A stretch of 64,000 nt of DNA from Benincasa hispida (lineage: Eukaryota > Streptophyta > Magnoliopsida > Cucurbitales > Cucurbitaceae), in NCBI RefSeq assembly GCF_009727055.1, contig NC_052349.1, positions 93,945,325 to 94,009,324 on the forward strand. Reading direction: 5' to 3'. Position 1 is the first letter of the stretch. The number at the start of each line of letters is the position of its first letter. The position numbers and the translations under genes are program-made. Shown here in pieces: positions 46,257-57,927 of this stretch. Below the pieces are notes generated by a model that was not told the origin of the DNA, searched no databases, and saw nothing but the letters and a program-made list of their open reading frames with translations.

Positions 46257-47160
46257 ATATCGAACTCAATTATACAACTACTTGCTTCTGACAAATTTAA
46301 CGGAGAGGGTTACTCCAATTGGAAATCAAATATCAATACAATATTAGTAGTAGATGACTTGAGGTTTGTGTTAATGGAGGAGTGTCCTTCAGTTCCTAGT
46401 TCAACGACGACCCAAAATATTCGAGATGTTTATAATAGGTGGGTAAGGGCGAACGAAAAATCCCGGGCCTATATCTTGGCGAGTATATCTGATGTACTCA
46501 ACAAGAAATATGAGGTCATTCTCAGCTCGTGAGATCATGGAATCATTACAGGAGATGTTCGAGCAACCCTCATCGTCTGTTAGACATGAAGCCATTAAAT
46601 ATGTGTATGTGACACGTATGAAGGATGGGACCAATGTGAGAGAACATGTTCTTGACATGATGGTTCATTTTAACATTGCAGAGGCTCATGGGGCTATGAT
46701 AGATGAAACAAGTCAAGTGAGCATGATACTAGAATCTCTTCTTGAGAGCGATCTGCCGTTCAGGAAAAATGTTGTCATGAACAAAATCACTTATAGCTTA
46801 ACGACATTTTGAATGAATTTCAAACTTATCAATCGATGATGAAACTCAAGGAAAAGGAAATAAATGTTATTTCTAAACCGAAAAAGATTTACAAAGGGTC
46901 TACATCTGGTATGACACCTGTTGATGATAAGAAAGCTAGTCCTTCTTCTTCTTCTAAAGATAAAACCGTACAGATGAAAAAGAAAGGAAAAGGGAAAAAG
47001 TAAACCGATGCGAAGAAAAACAAAAACAAAACTCCTAAGGGAATATGTTTCCATTGTGGAGAGGTTGGGCATTGGAAGTGTAATTGCCCAAAATATCTGG
47101 CTGAAAAGAAAGCAGAAAAGAGTAAACAAGGTAAATATGATTTACTCGTTGTTGAAACAT
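46257..47160 (+). pseudogene. Copia gag, broken
   Basis: The recognisable frame begins at an ATA codon (46257-46259) where related gag genes start with Met, so the start codon seems lost. The DUF4219/UBN2-type gag core (KFNGEGYSNWK, LEEMF-like LQEMFEQ, VREHVLDMMVHF) is split by a frameshift near 46525 (stop 46530) and another near 46810. A Lys-rich stretch ends at a TAA near 47001. A CCHC zinc knuckle follows and is intact (CFHCGEVGHWKCNC, 47046-47087). The product would have been the nucleocapsid-like protein that packages the element RNA. Confidence 0.85.
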
Positions 47161-48081
47161 GTATAGTGGAAAATTCTCACCTTACCTAGATATTAGATTC
47201 AGGCACTGTTAATCATGTTTGTACTTTTCTACAGGAAACTAGTTCTTGGAGAAGAATTTCTGAATATGAGATGTCTTTCAAGGTGGGCACAGGTGAAGTC
47301 ATTTCAGCTGAAGCAGTAGGAGATGTGAAATTGTTTTTTTGGAGATTCTTTTATCTTACTCAGGAATGTGTTCTTTGTACCTAAGATGAAAAGGAATCTG
47401 ATCTCCATTTCTTGTCTTTTAGAAAATATGTACAACATATCTTTTGAATATAATGAAGTGTTTGTTTATTCAAGAGGTGTTCATATTTGTTCTGCTAGAC
47501 TTGCAAATAACTTATACATATTACAACCAACAGAAGCAAAAGCTATTTTAAATATAGTGATGTTTAAAACGGCTGAAACTCATAATGGAAAACGGAAAAT
47601 TTCTCCTAATGCCTATCTTTGGCACCTCAGGCTTGGTCACATTAATCTCAACAGGATTGTGAGATTGGTAAAAAACGGTCATCTAAATCAGTTAAAAGAC
47701 AGTTCCCTACCTCCATGTGAATCATGTCTTGAGGGAAAAATGACGAAAAGATCTTTTTCTGACAAAGGTCTTCGTGCCAAAGAACCTCTTGAACTTATAC
47801 ATTCAGACCTTTGTGGTCCGATGAATGTTAAAACTCGAGGAGGATATCAGTACTTTGTCAGTTTTATTAATGATTACTCTCGATATGGCTATATTTACTT
47901 AATCAGTCACAAGTCTGAAACTCTTGAATAGTTCAAAGAATTTAAGGCTGAGACTGAAAATCAGTTAAGTAAAAGAATTAAAACACTTCAATCTGATCGA
48001 GGTGGTGAGTATATGGATTTGCAATTCTAGAACTATCTAGTAGATCATGGAATTCAATCCCAACTCACAGCACCTGGAACA
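47161..48081 (+). pseudogene. Copia protease and N-terminal half of integrase, broken
   Basis: The protease active-site region reads LDSGTVNHVC just after a TAG stop. A frameshift in a T-run near 47335 precedes the next piece. The GAG-pre-integrase zinc domain is readable in one frame (LWHLRLGHINLNRIVRL ... PCESCLEGKMTKR). The integrase core starts with LELIHSDLCGPM and NDYSRYGYIYL. Stops follow at 47929 and 48028. At 48081 the frame is cut, within the word encoding TAPGT, by the family-A LTR. Confidence 0.87.
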
Positions 48082-49991
48082 TGATAACTTGTAGAAATAC
48101 AAGATATTACGGCCAAAAGAAAGAAAAGTTGCGTCGATAGTATGGAAATTGGCTAAGAAATGCGAGAATTATAAATTGTCGTCAATACACCCACTGATAC
48201 CATTGCGATGGTAGAAACGAATGTTTCAGTTCTATTTTCAGGAAATCAAGTCACCGCATGTGTTCATGGCTCAAAGATAAACTGAACAACGCATCTACGT
48301 CGCCTTGCGCCCATCAATCAATAATGAAGAGACGATCAACGCAATGATGGAACGTGCAACAATCGATCAAGAGCTTTGCGATCAACGCAACTTCAACCGC
48401 ATGCGGTAATAAAAAACAACACCGCATGCAGGAAAACGATCAAAGATGTAAAGAGCAACGCAATTGCGGAGGATTCAGATGCGTGTATAGCTGACCGTTG
48501 TGCATTACTGACGGGATTGATTGCGTAACAGAAGGAATATTCATTCCACCATTTCAGGAACTACCTTAACAATAAAGTGGGGACCACAATGCAAAGAGTC
48601 AAAGCTTCGCCTATAAATAGCTTCTGCAATTCCATTGAAGAGATATACTGGATACGAGAGAATTGATATTTGTAGATACTCGATAAGGGAGACTTGAATA
48701 CTGATATGAGATAGAGACTGGTTGAGCGATTAATCGAAGTAGATCCGGGAAGAATCAAGAGACAAGGCCAAGAGGTGAGTCTCCAGGCAAAGAATCCTTT
48801 CAATCCCCACCGTTGAAGCTCTATATGAAGGTCACTTCTACCAGACGAGCAAGCTTGAGAGGGAAGCTCTTCTCTTCATCCATTCCACATGCCGGCAAGC
48901 AAAACCTCCGTCCAGATTTGTGTCAAGATGTTGACACTCTTCTATATTTTTTTCTAATTCATTTTCATCACTTGTACTCATCTTCTTTACTCTATCATTC
49001 ACACCATGTATCAAACGCTTAATCTTAGTATTAATTGTTATGATCATTTTCATTATCATCTCTCTGTCTATTTCTGTTCATCCATGATTCACTTTCTCCA
49101 TGATGTTTTCTTAATTCCCTGGGTAATTAATAAGAATTAAGCAAGTAAATTAATCTGTGTTAAGGAAATAATTTTGTTTAGCTAAAGCATGCTAGACGGC
49201 ATCTTCACCTGTGAGAGCAGAAGTGAAGATGGCCTATCGAGAGAGGGTTAGAAGAATGCGTTAACTAAAGCGAGAAGTACTTCCAGAAATGGAAGCAACC
49301 TTGCGTTCATCACGTTCATCCCTGTTTCACCATAGAGATATAGGAACGCAGCTGATCACCGAGAGGTGTACACCAAGGAAGCGGAACCTTAGTTACATCT
49401 TTAATGCAATTAACTAACTTGTGATGTTTTTACTAATTATTCTTTCTATTTCTGATTCATACATAAAGACTTTCCATCGCATACCCCGATCCTTTGTATA
49501 ACTTCACAGTCAGCCTCGAACTCAGTATCATGTATCATGAATCTTGTATCTTGTATCATAATAGTTTAGGACTTTACTTTTATCGCACTTTTATTTTATC
49601 AATGCAATTTATGTTTATCGCAATTTAAATTCATGTATAAAACAAATCTTTTATTAATTGTAAAACTGGTTGCATATATCATGAAAGTAACCCATTAAGG
49701 AAAACAATCCCTGTGTTCGACCTTGGATTACTCTGAGAAACTTGCGTTGGAATTATACTTGGTTTCAGTGCAAGGAAACTTGTGACAATGCATTATTCCA
49801 TAGCATACTACAAGCATATAATTGACAACACATATATTTAGAAGTAGTAATGCATAACATAGCATCCATACTTCATTTCCATTTTTATGTCATCAAGTTT
49901 ATGGCAACATGAGCTTGTTGTTCAATCATCCATATTCATATTTGTTCGCATGCTATAACCATAAAAAATAATCAACATTTCCAGCGTTACA
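48082..49991 (+). mobile_element. family-A LTR, copy 4, inside the Copia integrase
   Basis: Starts TGATAACTTGTAG and ends CCAGCGTTACA (1910 bases). It keeps the hairpin (9 of 10 pairs), TATA box (48612-48619) and splice donor (48773-48780). It is followed by a primer-binding site, so it is the 5' end of an element and not a plain solo LTR. Confidence 0.85.
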
Positions 49992-50018
49992 AGTTTATGG
50001 CGCCGTTGCTGGAGATTG
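49992..50018 (+). other. primer-binding site stub of the family-A element (tRNA-Asp type)
   Basis: AGTTTA then TGGCGCCGTTGCTGGAGAT (from 49998). The site is complementary to the 3' end of plant tRNA-Asp over its first 12 bases and most of the rest, as usual for Athila elements. The element then stops and Copia integrase sequence returns. Confidence 0.75.
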
Positions 50019-52232
50019 GCACCTGGAACACCACAACAAAACGGTGTTGCAGAAAAGAGAAATCGAACCTTGTTGGACATGGTCCGGTCTATGATGAGTT
50101 ATGCTCAATTACCTCAATCCTTTTAGGGATATGCAGTACAGATTGCAGTTTATATTCTTTGTTCTATCCAAAAGTGTTTTAGAAACACCATATCAATTGT
50201 GGAAAGGACGTAAAACAAGTTTACGTCATTTCCACATCTGGGGTTGTCCAGCACACGTATTGGTACAAAATCCTAAAAAATTGGAAACACAATCGAAATT
50301 ATGCCTATTTGTAGGATATCCCATGGAAACAAAAGGAGGGTACTTTTATGATCCCCAAGAAGATAAAGTGTTTGTATCGACAAATGCAACTTTCTTGGAA
50401 GTGGATCATATTAAGAATCATCTACATCACAGCAAACCAATATTACAAGAATTGTCTAAAGATACTACAGATAAATCAACAAGAGTTGTTGATCAAGCTA
50501 GTTCATCAACAATGGTTGTTGTCCCATCACGTCCATCCCAAGAATTGGGGATGCCTCATCGTAGTGGGAGGGTTATTCAACAACCTGAACGCTACACGGG
50601 TTTAACAGAAACTCAAAACATCATACAAGATGATGGTTTAGAGGATCCATTAACCTTTAAGAAGGCAATGGAAGATGTTGATAGAGAACAATGGATAAAA
50701 GCCATGGACGATGAAATGGAGTCTATGTACTTCAACTCAGTCTGGGAACTTGTAGATCAACCACAAAATGTTACACCTATAGGTTGTAAGTGGATCTACA
50801 AGAGAAAACGAGACCAAATTGGCAAGGTACAGACCTATAAAGCCAGGCTCGTGGCAAAGGGTTTTACCCAAAGAGAAGAATACTTTTTCTCCTGTTGCCA
50901 TGATTAAATCAATAAGAATACTTCTTTCCGTTGCCACATATTATGACTATGAAATATGGCAAATGGATGTCAAGACAACTTTTTTGAATGGCTATCTTGA
51001 TGAAAGTATTTTTATGTCTCAACCAGAGGGGTTCGTCAAAACAGGACAGGAACAGAAAGTCTGTAAGCTTAATCGATCCATTTATGGATTGAAATAAGCG
51101 TCCAGATCCTGGAATATAAGATTTGACACTGCGATCAAATCTTATGGCTTTGAACAAAACGTTGACGAACCTTGTGTATACAATAAGATAGTCAACAAAA
51201 TTGTAACATTCTTAGTTTTGTATGTTGATGATATCTTGCTCATTGGGAATGAGACAAGCTTTCTTGCTGACGTAAAGATATGGTTAGCATCACAGTTCCA
51301 AGTGAAAGATTTGGGTGATGCTCAGTATGTTCTAGGAATACAAATCTTTCAAGACCGAAAGAATAGAACATTAACACTATCTCAGGCATCTTATATTGAT
51401 AAGATGTTGTCAAGGTATAATATGAAAAATTCCAAGAAAGGTTTATTACCTTTCAGGCATGGAATTCATTTGTCGAAGGAACAATGTCCTAAGACACCTC
51501 AAGAGGTTGAGAGATGAACAGAACTCCATATGCTTCTGTAGTTGGGAGTTTGATCTACGCTATGTTGTGTACACATCCCGACATATGTTTTACAATTGGA
51601 ATCGTCAGCAGGTTCCAATCTAATCCTGGACACGGTCATTGGACCGCTGTAAAAAATATCCTCAAGTATCATAGGAGAATGAGGGACTATATGCTTGTGT
51701 ATGGACCTAAGGATTTGATCCTTACGGGATACGTTGATTCTGATTTTCAGACTGACGTAGATTCTAGGAAATCTACTTCAGGATCAGTTTTCACTCTTAA
51801 CAGAGGAGCTATAGTTTGGAGAAGCATCAAGCAAAGTTGTATCGCTAACTCCACCATAGAAGCGAAATACGTGGCTGCATGCGAAGCTGCTAAGGAAGCA
51901 GTATGGCTACGCAAATTTTTAGTTGATTTGGAAGTCATTCCAAATATGCACCTGCCTATCACACTGTATTGTGACAACAGTGGTGCTGTTGCTAACCCAA
52001 AGGAACCCAAGAGTCACAAGCGTGGAAAACACATTGAACGAAAGTACCATCTCATCTGGGAGATTTTACACAGAGGAGATGTGCTCGTCACAAAGATAGC
52101 CTCTGAAGACAACCTTGCTGATCCATTCACCAAGGCCCTCTCGGCTAAAGTTTTCGAGGGCCACCTAGTAGGACTAGGACTCCGAGTAGTGTTATCTAGA
52201 GCAAGTGGGGAAATGTCTATGGTATTGTAGAT
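50019..52232 (+). pseudogene. Copia integrase end, reverse transcriptase and RNase H, broken
   Basis: After the LTR insertion the integrase resumes (TPQQNGVAEKRNRTLLDM). A frameshift near 50100-50150 is followed by TPYQLWKGRK and the variable C-terminal region. The reverse transcriptase begins near 50640 (WIKAMDDEMESM, NVTPIGCKWIYKRK). It has a frameshift near 50870 and a TAA at about 51095. The active site YVDDILL is intact (51221-51232), as is DLGDAQYVLG. RNase H follows (VGSLIYAMLCTHPDICF, DSRKSTSGSVFTL, EAKYVAACEAAKEAVWL, CDNSGAVAN, ADPFTKAL), in one frame of 238 codons after a TGA at about 51515. The order integrase before RT is diagnostic of Copia. Confidence 0.92.
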
Positions 52233-52304
52233 GCTACTTTATTGTATTTTTACACTATGTATCTCAATATTATATTGTATATATTTGTTCTCACTGGAGT
52301 TTTA

Positions 52305-52319
52305 GTCCAAGTGAGAGAT
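52305..52319 (+). other. polypurine tract of the Copia element
   Basis: AGTCCAAGTGAGAGAT immediately before the TGTTGGGAATG start of the 3' LTR. The purine-rich part is AAGTGAGAGA. Confidence 0.65.
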
Positions 52320-54080
52320 TGTTGGGAATGTCTTAGAACTTGCAGTTCGTGTTAAACATTCTATTTTATCAATAATAATGATTTGTTGATTTTGCATCTT
52401 ATTATGAAAATCCAATAAATGCATCTTTGGCTATAGTTTGAATGCTTTAACTTTATATAGTGACATAAACAGGATCAAGTTGACAGTATATAGCCTAAAT
52501 GGTCTAATAAGTATATGGATGAAATTAGGTATCTTATCCTGGTAACACTATTGGATGCGGCCCACTCTGTAGTTGATACAAGAAGTTGTATGGTGCTACA
52601 AACGATGTGATCCACAAATCGTTCATGTTGAGACATGAGAGTGGGGGCATCCTATGCAATGAGTTTGCATACAGACTAGACCACAAAAATAGTCACTTTT
52701 CTTTATAACGACCATTTACTGTTAAAAATGACTATTTCATTTATTATATAACCTAGGTTAACTCGATCTTAATCCTGAGCTAGCTATGAACTCCTGTTTG
52801 TTCGGGATTATTCTTTGATCTGCAAATGGTGAGAGTAGTCCAACAGCACTACTCAATAAGCTTACCATTTTGGGGATAAGACCAGATGAATAGCTGGGGA
52901 CATAGCCTTGCAAGATGAAATTCACTCCTACCCTATTTAGGGTTAGCAGATAGGTTGTTCTCTTAAGTATTGAATCCAGGTCTTGAACAATTGGGGCCCT
53001 GCCTTCTCATGATAGAGAAAATATTTGATTCATAGAGATTATGAATCGGAATTGTTCATTAGAGGATCAATATGAACTTAAGGAACATGATGTGGTCACA
53101 GGGGTAAAATGGTATTTTTGACCTAGTTGTGATTACGAACAACCTGTGAAAGATCGACTTACTGATTATGGTTATTAAGTGGACATAATATATCTACAGT
53201 CAGGGGAGTTCAACTATGGGCTATAGTGGAGTGTCCCATTAGTTAACGAATGGGGGTTAGATCGGACTAATGAGTTTAGCCGATTAATCTCGAATCATTG
53301 GAGCCCATGATCTGTACGTCTGCGAGGTCCCCCTACTAGCTTGTAAATGGATAAGCTTTAGAGTAGCTTGAGAAATTAATTTGAAATGTTCAAATTAAAC
53401 GGAACAAGAGAATAAATATTTAAATATGATTTAAATATATAAAGATGATTATTGTGCAAAAATTAATTTAATATTTGATATTAAATTAATTAATGAAATT
53501 AATTTAAGAAAATCAAATTTTGAATTAAAATCATTTTTTTGTTTAAAAAAAATGAAAATTCGTTTGCATGTTGCACAAAAATGGAAAATGGGTTTTTTCC
53601 ATTATCATCATCTTTATGCTCACACAAAAAACATTATCTTCTCTACTTTGATTCTCCAAGCATGAGGTGCAAGCCATGCACTCCATCTCTTTGCATGTTA
53701 ATAAAAAGTATATAAAGAAGATTGGAGTTGTTGGAGAATAGATAATACAGAATTTTGAGAGAAATTTTTCTGAAGAAGAAGTTGTCTTTTTTAGTCAGGC
53801 TGCTTTGAGTTTCTCTGGTTTCTTCACATCTTCAAGCTATTCTTGAGTTTAACAACTCTACCTAAAGCTCCAAGAGCATAGTAGGGAAGGCTTTGAGGTG
53901 GTTCACATTGATAACAAGTGAAGATAGCAGCTGAACATGCGTTTTCTTGGAGAGTTCATCAAAGGTATGTTCAGAAAACCCATTTTTTGAGAAGAGCATG
54001 CTTTAGTTTTTGCTAAAATTAGTGAATTAGAAAGCTTATGGATCCTTGATACTTTCGCTGCATGTTGTTTTACTCTTTCA
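52320..54080 (+). mobile_element. 3' LTR of the Copia element
   Basis: 1761 bases, TGTTGGGAATGTC to ACTCTTTCA, followed by the target copy ATTAC. It is slightly longer than the 5' LTR owing to an AT-rich insertion near 53470. Confidence 0.9.
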
Positions 54081-54085
54081 ATTAC

Positions 54086-54569
54086 GTCGTTAATAAATAG
54101 AGACCTACATTTCATCAGGATGACCATAAATGACATGATCTAAATCCTGAGTGAGTTGTGAACTCATGCTTATGAAGGCGGTCCTTTGGGTGAGAGTGGC
54201 CAAATCGACAACACAATAAGCCTACCATTTTGGGGATTTGTCTGATTGGGGAGTTGGGAACACAACTATACAAGACGTAATTCATTCCTTCCAAATGTCG
54301 AGATAAGTAGATAAATTGCTCCCGTAAGGGTTGATTCCAGGGCTTGAACAATGTGGCGCGACACCCTCTTTTGGCCCGAGAGGAGGTTTGGTCATAGTCG
54401 GACTATGACTTATTGTTCATTAGAGGGATCAATGGTACTTAAGAAGTTAGATGTAACTATAGGGGCAAAATGATAATTTTGACCCAATTGTACTTATGAG
54501 CAATTTGTGAAGGGTCATCGCGTTGTTGACTAGTTATATCCAATGAACAAAGAAATATATTTGTAATGC
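54086..54569 (+). mobile_element. right part of Copia LTR C2
   Basis: Continues the sequence broken off at 27784. Across the join, the order matches the solo LTR at 13867 (CATTATAT, GAGACCTACATTTCA, ATGACATGATCTAAATCCTGAG, GGACTTAAGG-like blocks). It is itself cut at 54569 by the next Athila LTR. Confidence 0.75.
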
Positions 54570-56123
54570 TGATAACTTGTAGAAATACAAGTTATTTTGG
54601 CTCTTAAGTTGGAAAAACTAAGGTTTTTAATTATAAATTCTCCTCATTTTTAGAAGAAACGCATGGAATCACTCAAACATTAGCAAACTCATGCAAAAGA
54701 ATGTTTATTACTAAATACTGCGGCACTAACGCGTTATATTGCAGGATTTCAACAAGAAGCTAACGCATGAGTAAGAAGTGTCACAGGCAAAAGTTCTAAC
54801 GCATGGGCCATGCGTCGGAGGGAATTCAATGTAGAGAAGATTCATTGATGCAGGCTGTTTGTGTCAAATCACCACTTGCAAGTATGGGCACCTGCAGCAA
54901 GCGGCGTCTGAAAAGCTTCTGAGTGTTAGGCGGCTAACCAGGGCATGGACTTTAATGCTGCCCATCACCAAGTTGGAGATGACCAATGCATATAAATAGA
55001 TGAAACCCTCCAGAGTTCACACGTACATATATAGAAATTTTCAAGATCCTCACTCTCATAATTAGTGTAGTCATAGTTTTAGTTCTTTAGAAGATGTGCT
55101 GTGGTGCCAAGATGATCAGAAGGTTGAGAACCACCATCATCGCCGGTCAAGGAGTGGAGGAAGTCAAGCTTGAGAAAGACACTTCGTCCAACTCCTATAC
55201 AAGTGATTGTACACAACTAGATTGAGCCAAAGAGATACAAAAGATTGTACTCTGCCGCTTGACTCAGTTCCTTTCATCTCATTTATCGCTTTCATTTCAT
55301 TTGATTAAATATTGCTTTTGTAAAGACAATCTGCTTCTTTATAAATTCATATATTTGATCCATCATACTTTTCCATTGTTTATTTCTTGTTTATGTTGAA
55401 TGCATCTATACTTTATGCAAAACTTCATTTCAAACGCTTAAGCCATCTTGATCAATTGGTAAAAGCATCTTTAACTTAGACTATTCGAGAGAATAACTAA
55501 GCCCGTCAAGTAGAACGCCTAGTACATCTAGAGATAGACTTACTGGTGTTTATTGCATTCTGTGTTCGACGCATGCATCTTAGAGATAAGTTTTGTATGT
55601 TATTAGCATTGAGAAGTGTCGAATAAGAGTCTAACGCATAAGCAAAGATAGGCAACCCGTCTCATCCACATCACATTCTAGTTCGTGTACATTCATCTTA
55701 GATCGACGCATACCACTTAAATTAAAAATCCATTTTCACATGATTCATCACTCACTACTCAACTCTTTTGTATCTTCTTGCACAAGCACAACACCGTAGT
55801 GTAAATAACACATTTCTCTCATACATTTAGGAAACCCCTACAATAGCTACAACGCAAAGTCTGTGTTAGTTTAATTGAATCATTGAGTTCGACACTGGAC
55901 TTACCAGGAACCTAAATTGGATTTATACTTGGGTCTAATTTAGGAAAACTTGAACGTCAATAGGAGGAGTGTCGTGCGTTCTATTGCACAACTCTAATGC
56001 ACCAACGCGTTACAAATACATAAACGCATCAAAGCATCAATGCATCATCTATACTTAGAACTTATTTTTTCCAATTTATTTTATACAATACACTCCCAAC
56101 TCGAATCACGATAGCAACGAACA
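54570..56123 (+). mobile_element. 5' LTR of Athila-2
   Basis: Starts TGATAACTTGTAG with the perfect 10-bp hairpin seen in family A, and ends AGCAACGAACA. After the first 30 bases it no longer resembles family A. A TATA box (TATAAATA) lies at 54991-54998. Confidence 0.82.
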
Positions 56124-56129
56124 AGTTTT

Positions 56130-56149
56130 TGGTGCCGTTGCCTAGGATT
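56130..56149 (+). other. primer-binding site of Athila-2 (tRNA-Asp type)
   Basis: TGGTGCCGTTGCCTAGGATT, six bases after the LTR end. It differs from the tRNA-Asp complement at only a few positions. Confidence 0.75.
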
Positions 56150-56245
56150 CAGAAACAAGACTAACCAAAAAATTCGTTTGTATCTTTTGTAGGAACACAT
56201 CAGTCGAGGGAGTATTACAAGCTAAGCCTAAGCTTGTGAACGTTT

Positions 56246-57927
56246 ATGAGCAGGGAGAGCACTCTTGAATTCATATACGACCCCGAGATTGAAAGGACCT
56301 TCCGACGTAGAAACTGATCTAATTATCATCGAAGGTTGAGGCAACAGCTTTTCAGACAACAGAACAGAAAACAAGCAATGGCGGACAACCAAGAAAATCA
56401 GAACTTAGCTCAACAACTAGCTCATGCTGCGCAAAATCTGATCCTAATGGCGAATAGTAGCACGCATCCCATGAGGGAGTATGCAACCCCTGTACTGTAT
56501 GATTTCTCACCAGGAATCATATACCCGACGCCAGATGGGATCAGATTCGAGATGAAATCTGTAATGCTTCAAATGCCCCAGACTGCTGGACAATTTGGGG
56601 GTGGTCGTGGTGAAGATCCTCATGCCCACATGAAGCGTTTCCTGGAAACATGTAATTCATTTGTGATTCTTGGAATCACCCCAGAGGCTATCAGGCTATC
56701 TGTCCCCTATTATTTGCGTGATGATGCAAAACAATGGGTAAGCTCACTGGAGCCTTGTGAAATCACCACCAAGGAGAAGTTGGTGGAGAAATTTATGCAA
56801 AAATACTTCCCACCTACCACCAACGCGAGGAGGCGTCGAGAGATTATGAACTTTGAACAAGAAGAAGCTGAGACCTTAAGCGTCGCATGAGAGTGTTTTA
56901 AAGGATTGGTAAAAAATTGCCTGAATCATGGACTACCATTAACTATCCAAATGGAGACTTTTTATGGTGGGTTGAATAGAGCATTGCAGACGACAGTTGA
57001 CGCAACGGCAACTGGTGGAAGTATGGATAAATCTTACATTGAGGCTAAAGAGATATTAGACCGCATTGCTAAGCATAACATTGAATTGGTGGCGATACGT
57101 ATGATGGAAGAGCTGACAGGAAGAAGAGATCTCTGAATGTTAATTCTATCGATTCCAACGCAATAGCCACACTTTCTGCACAATTGGCTACGATGACCAA
57201 CGTTTTACAGAACATATCGCTAGGAAACACATCAAATCAGCAGAAGGTGAATCAGGTAGAAGCGTTTGGGCAGCCCATGGTTACTTATGTGGGTTATAGA
57301 GATCCTCATTCTTATGTTGATTGCCCACAAAACCCGCAGTCAATATGCTTCATTAAAAAAACCCATTTTCCAATACATATAATCCTGGATGGAGAAACCA
57401 TCCAAATTTTTCTTGGACAGGAGGAAATAAACAGAAGCACCACCCTATGGGCGAATCAACAACAAAGGCAAGGACCGGCGCCTGCATTTCAACCAACGCA
57501 TCAGCCACATCAATAGCCCTTTAATAGAGAAGGACAGGCGTTGAGCTTAGGATCTCCGCTTGAGAACCTATTAAAGGAATACATAGCTCAGAATGACGCG
57601 TTGCTGAAAAGCCAGGCGTCGTCTATTAGGAACCTGGAAATACAGGTAGGGCAGATAGCGAGCGAGTTGAAAAATAGGCAGCTTGGAGTTCTACCTAGCA
57701 ATACTGAAACTCCTGGGAAGAACAATGTAAAGGAGCAATGTCACACGGTGAAGTTGCAAAGTGGAAAAGATCTTGAAGAAAGAAGAATGAATCCAAGAAA
57801 CAATAGTCCTTCAAAAGAACGCAACACACGTCCAATGGCAATAGAAGATCAAGAAGAAAGAATGCCTGAAACTACAAGCCATTCAGAACCAAGTACGTCT
57901 AACGCGAGAAACTTGTGGTGCCACTGA
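56246..57927 (+). pseudogene. Athila-2 gag, broken
   Basis: ATG at 56246 opens MSRESTLEFIYDPEIERTF. A TGA at 56315 interrupts at once. The retrotransposon gag core (about 56500-57000; DDAKQWVSSLEPCEITTKEK, EKFMQKYFPPT) has a TGA at 56888 where Trp is usual, and a frameshift occurs near 57130. The zinc knuckle before DCPQNPQS has lost its first cysteines. The segment with NLEIQVGQIASELKNRQLG and EQCHTVKLQSGK, usual between gag and protease in Athila, follows a TAG at 57514. A frameshift at about 57920 leads into the protease frame. Confidence 0.88.

Larger units (their letters stand above)
27785..54080 (+). mobile_element. complete but defective Copia retrotransposon holding nested insertions
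   Basis: LTRs lie at 27785-29517 and 52320-54080, each starting TGTTGGGAATG and ending TTTTACTCTTTCA. The element is flanked by ATTAC on both sides (27780-27784 and 54081-54085). It has a tRNA-Met type primer-binding site, a long leader, gag, then protease, integrase, reverse transcriptase and RNase H in Copia order, and a polypurine tract. The 26.3 kb length comes from insertions at 30271, 33499 and 48082. Without them and their duplications the element would be close to 10 kb. The coding region has several stops and frameshifts, so it cannot move by itself. Confidence 0.9.
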
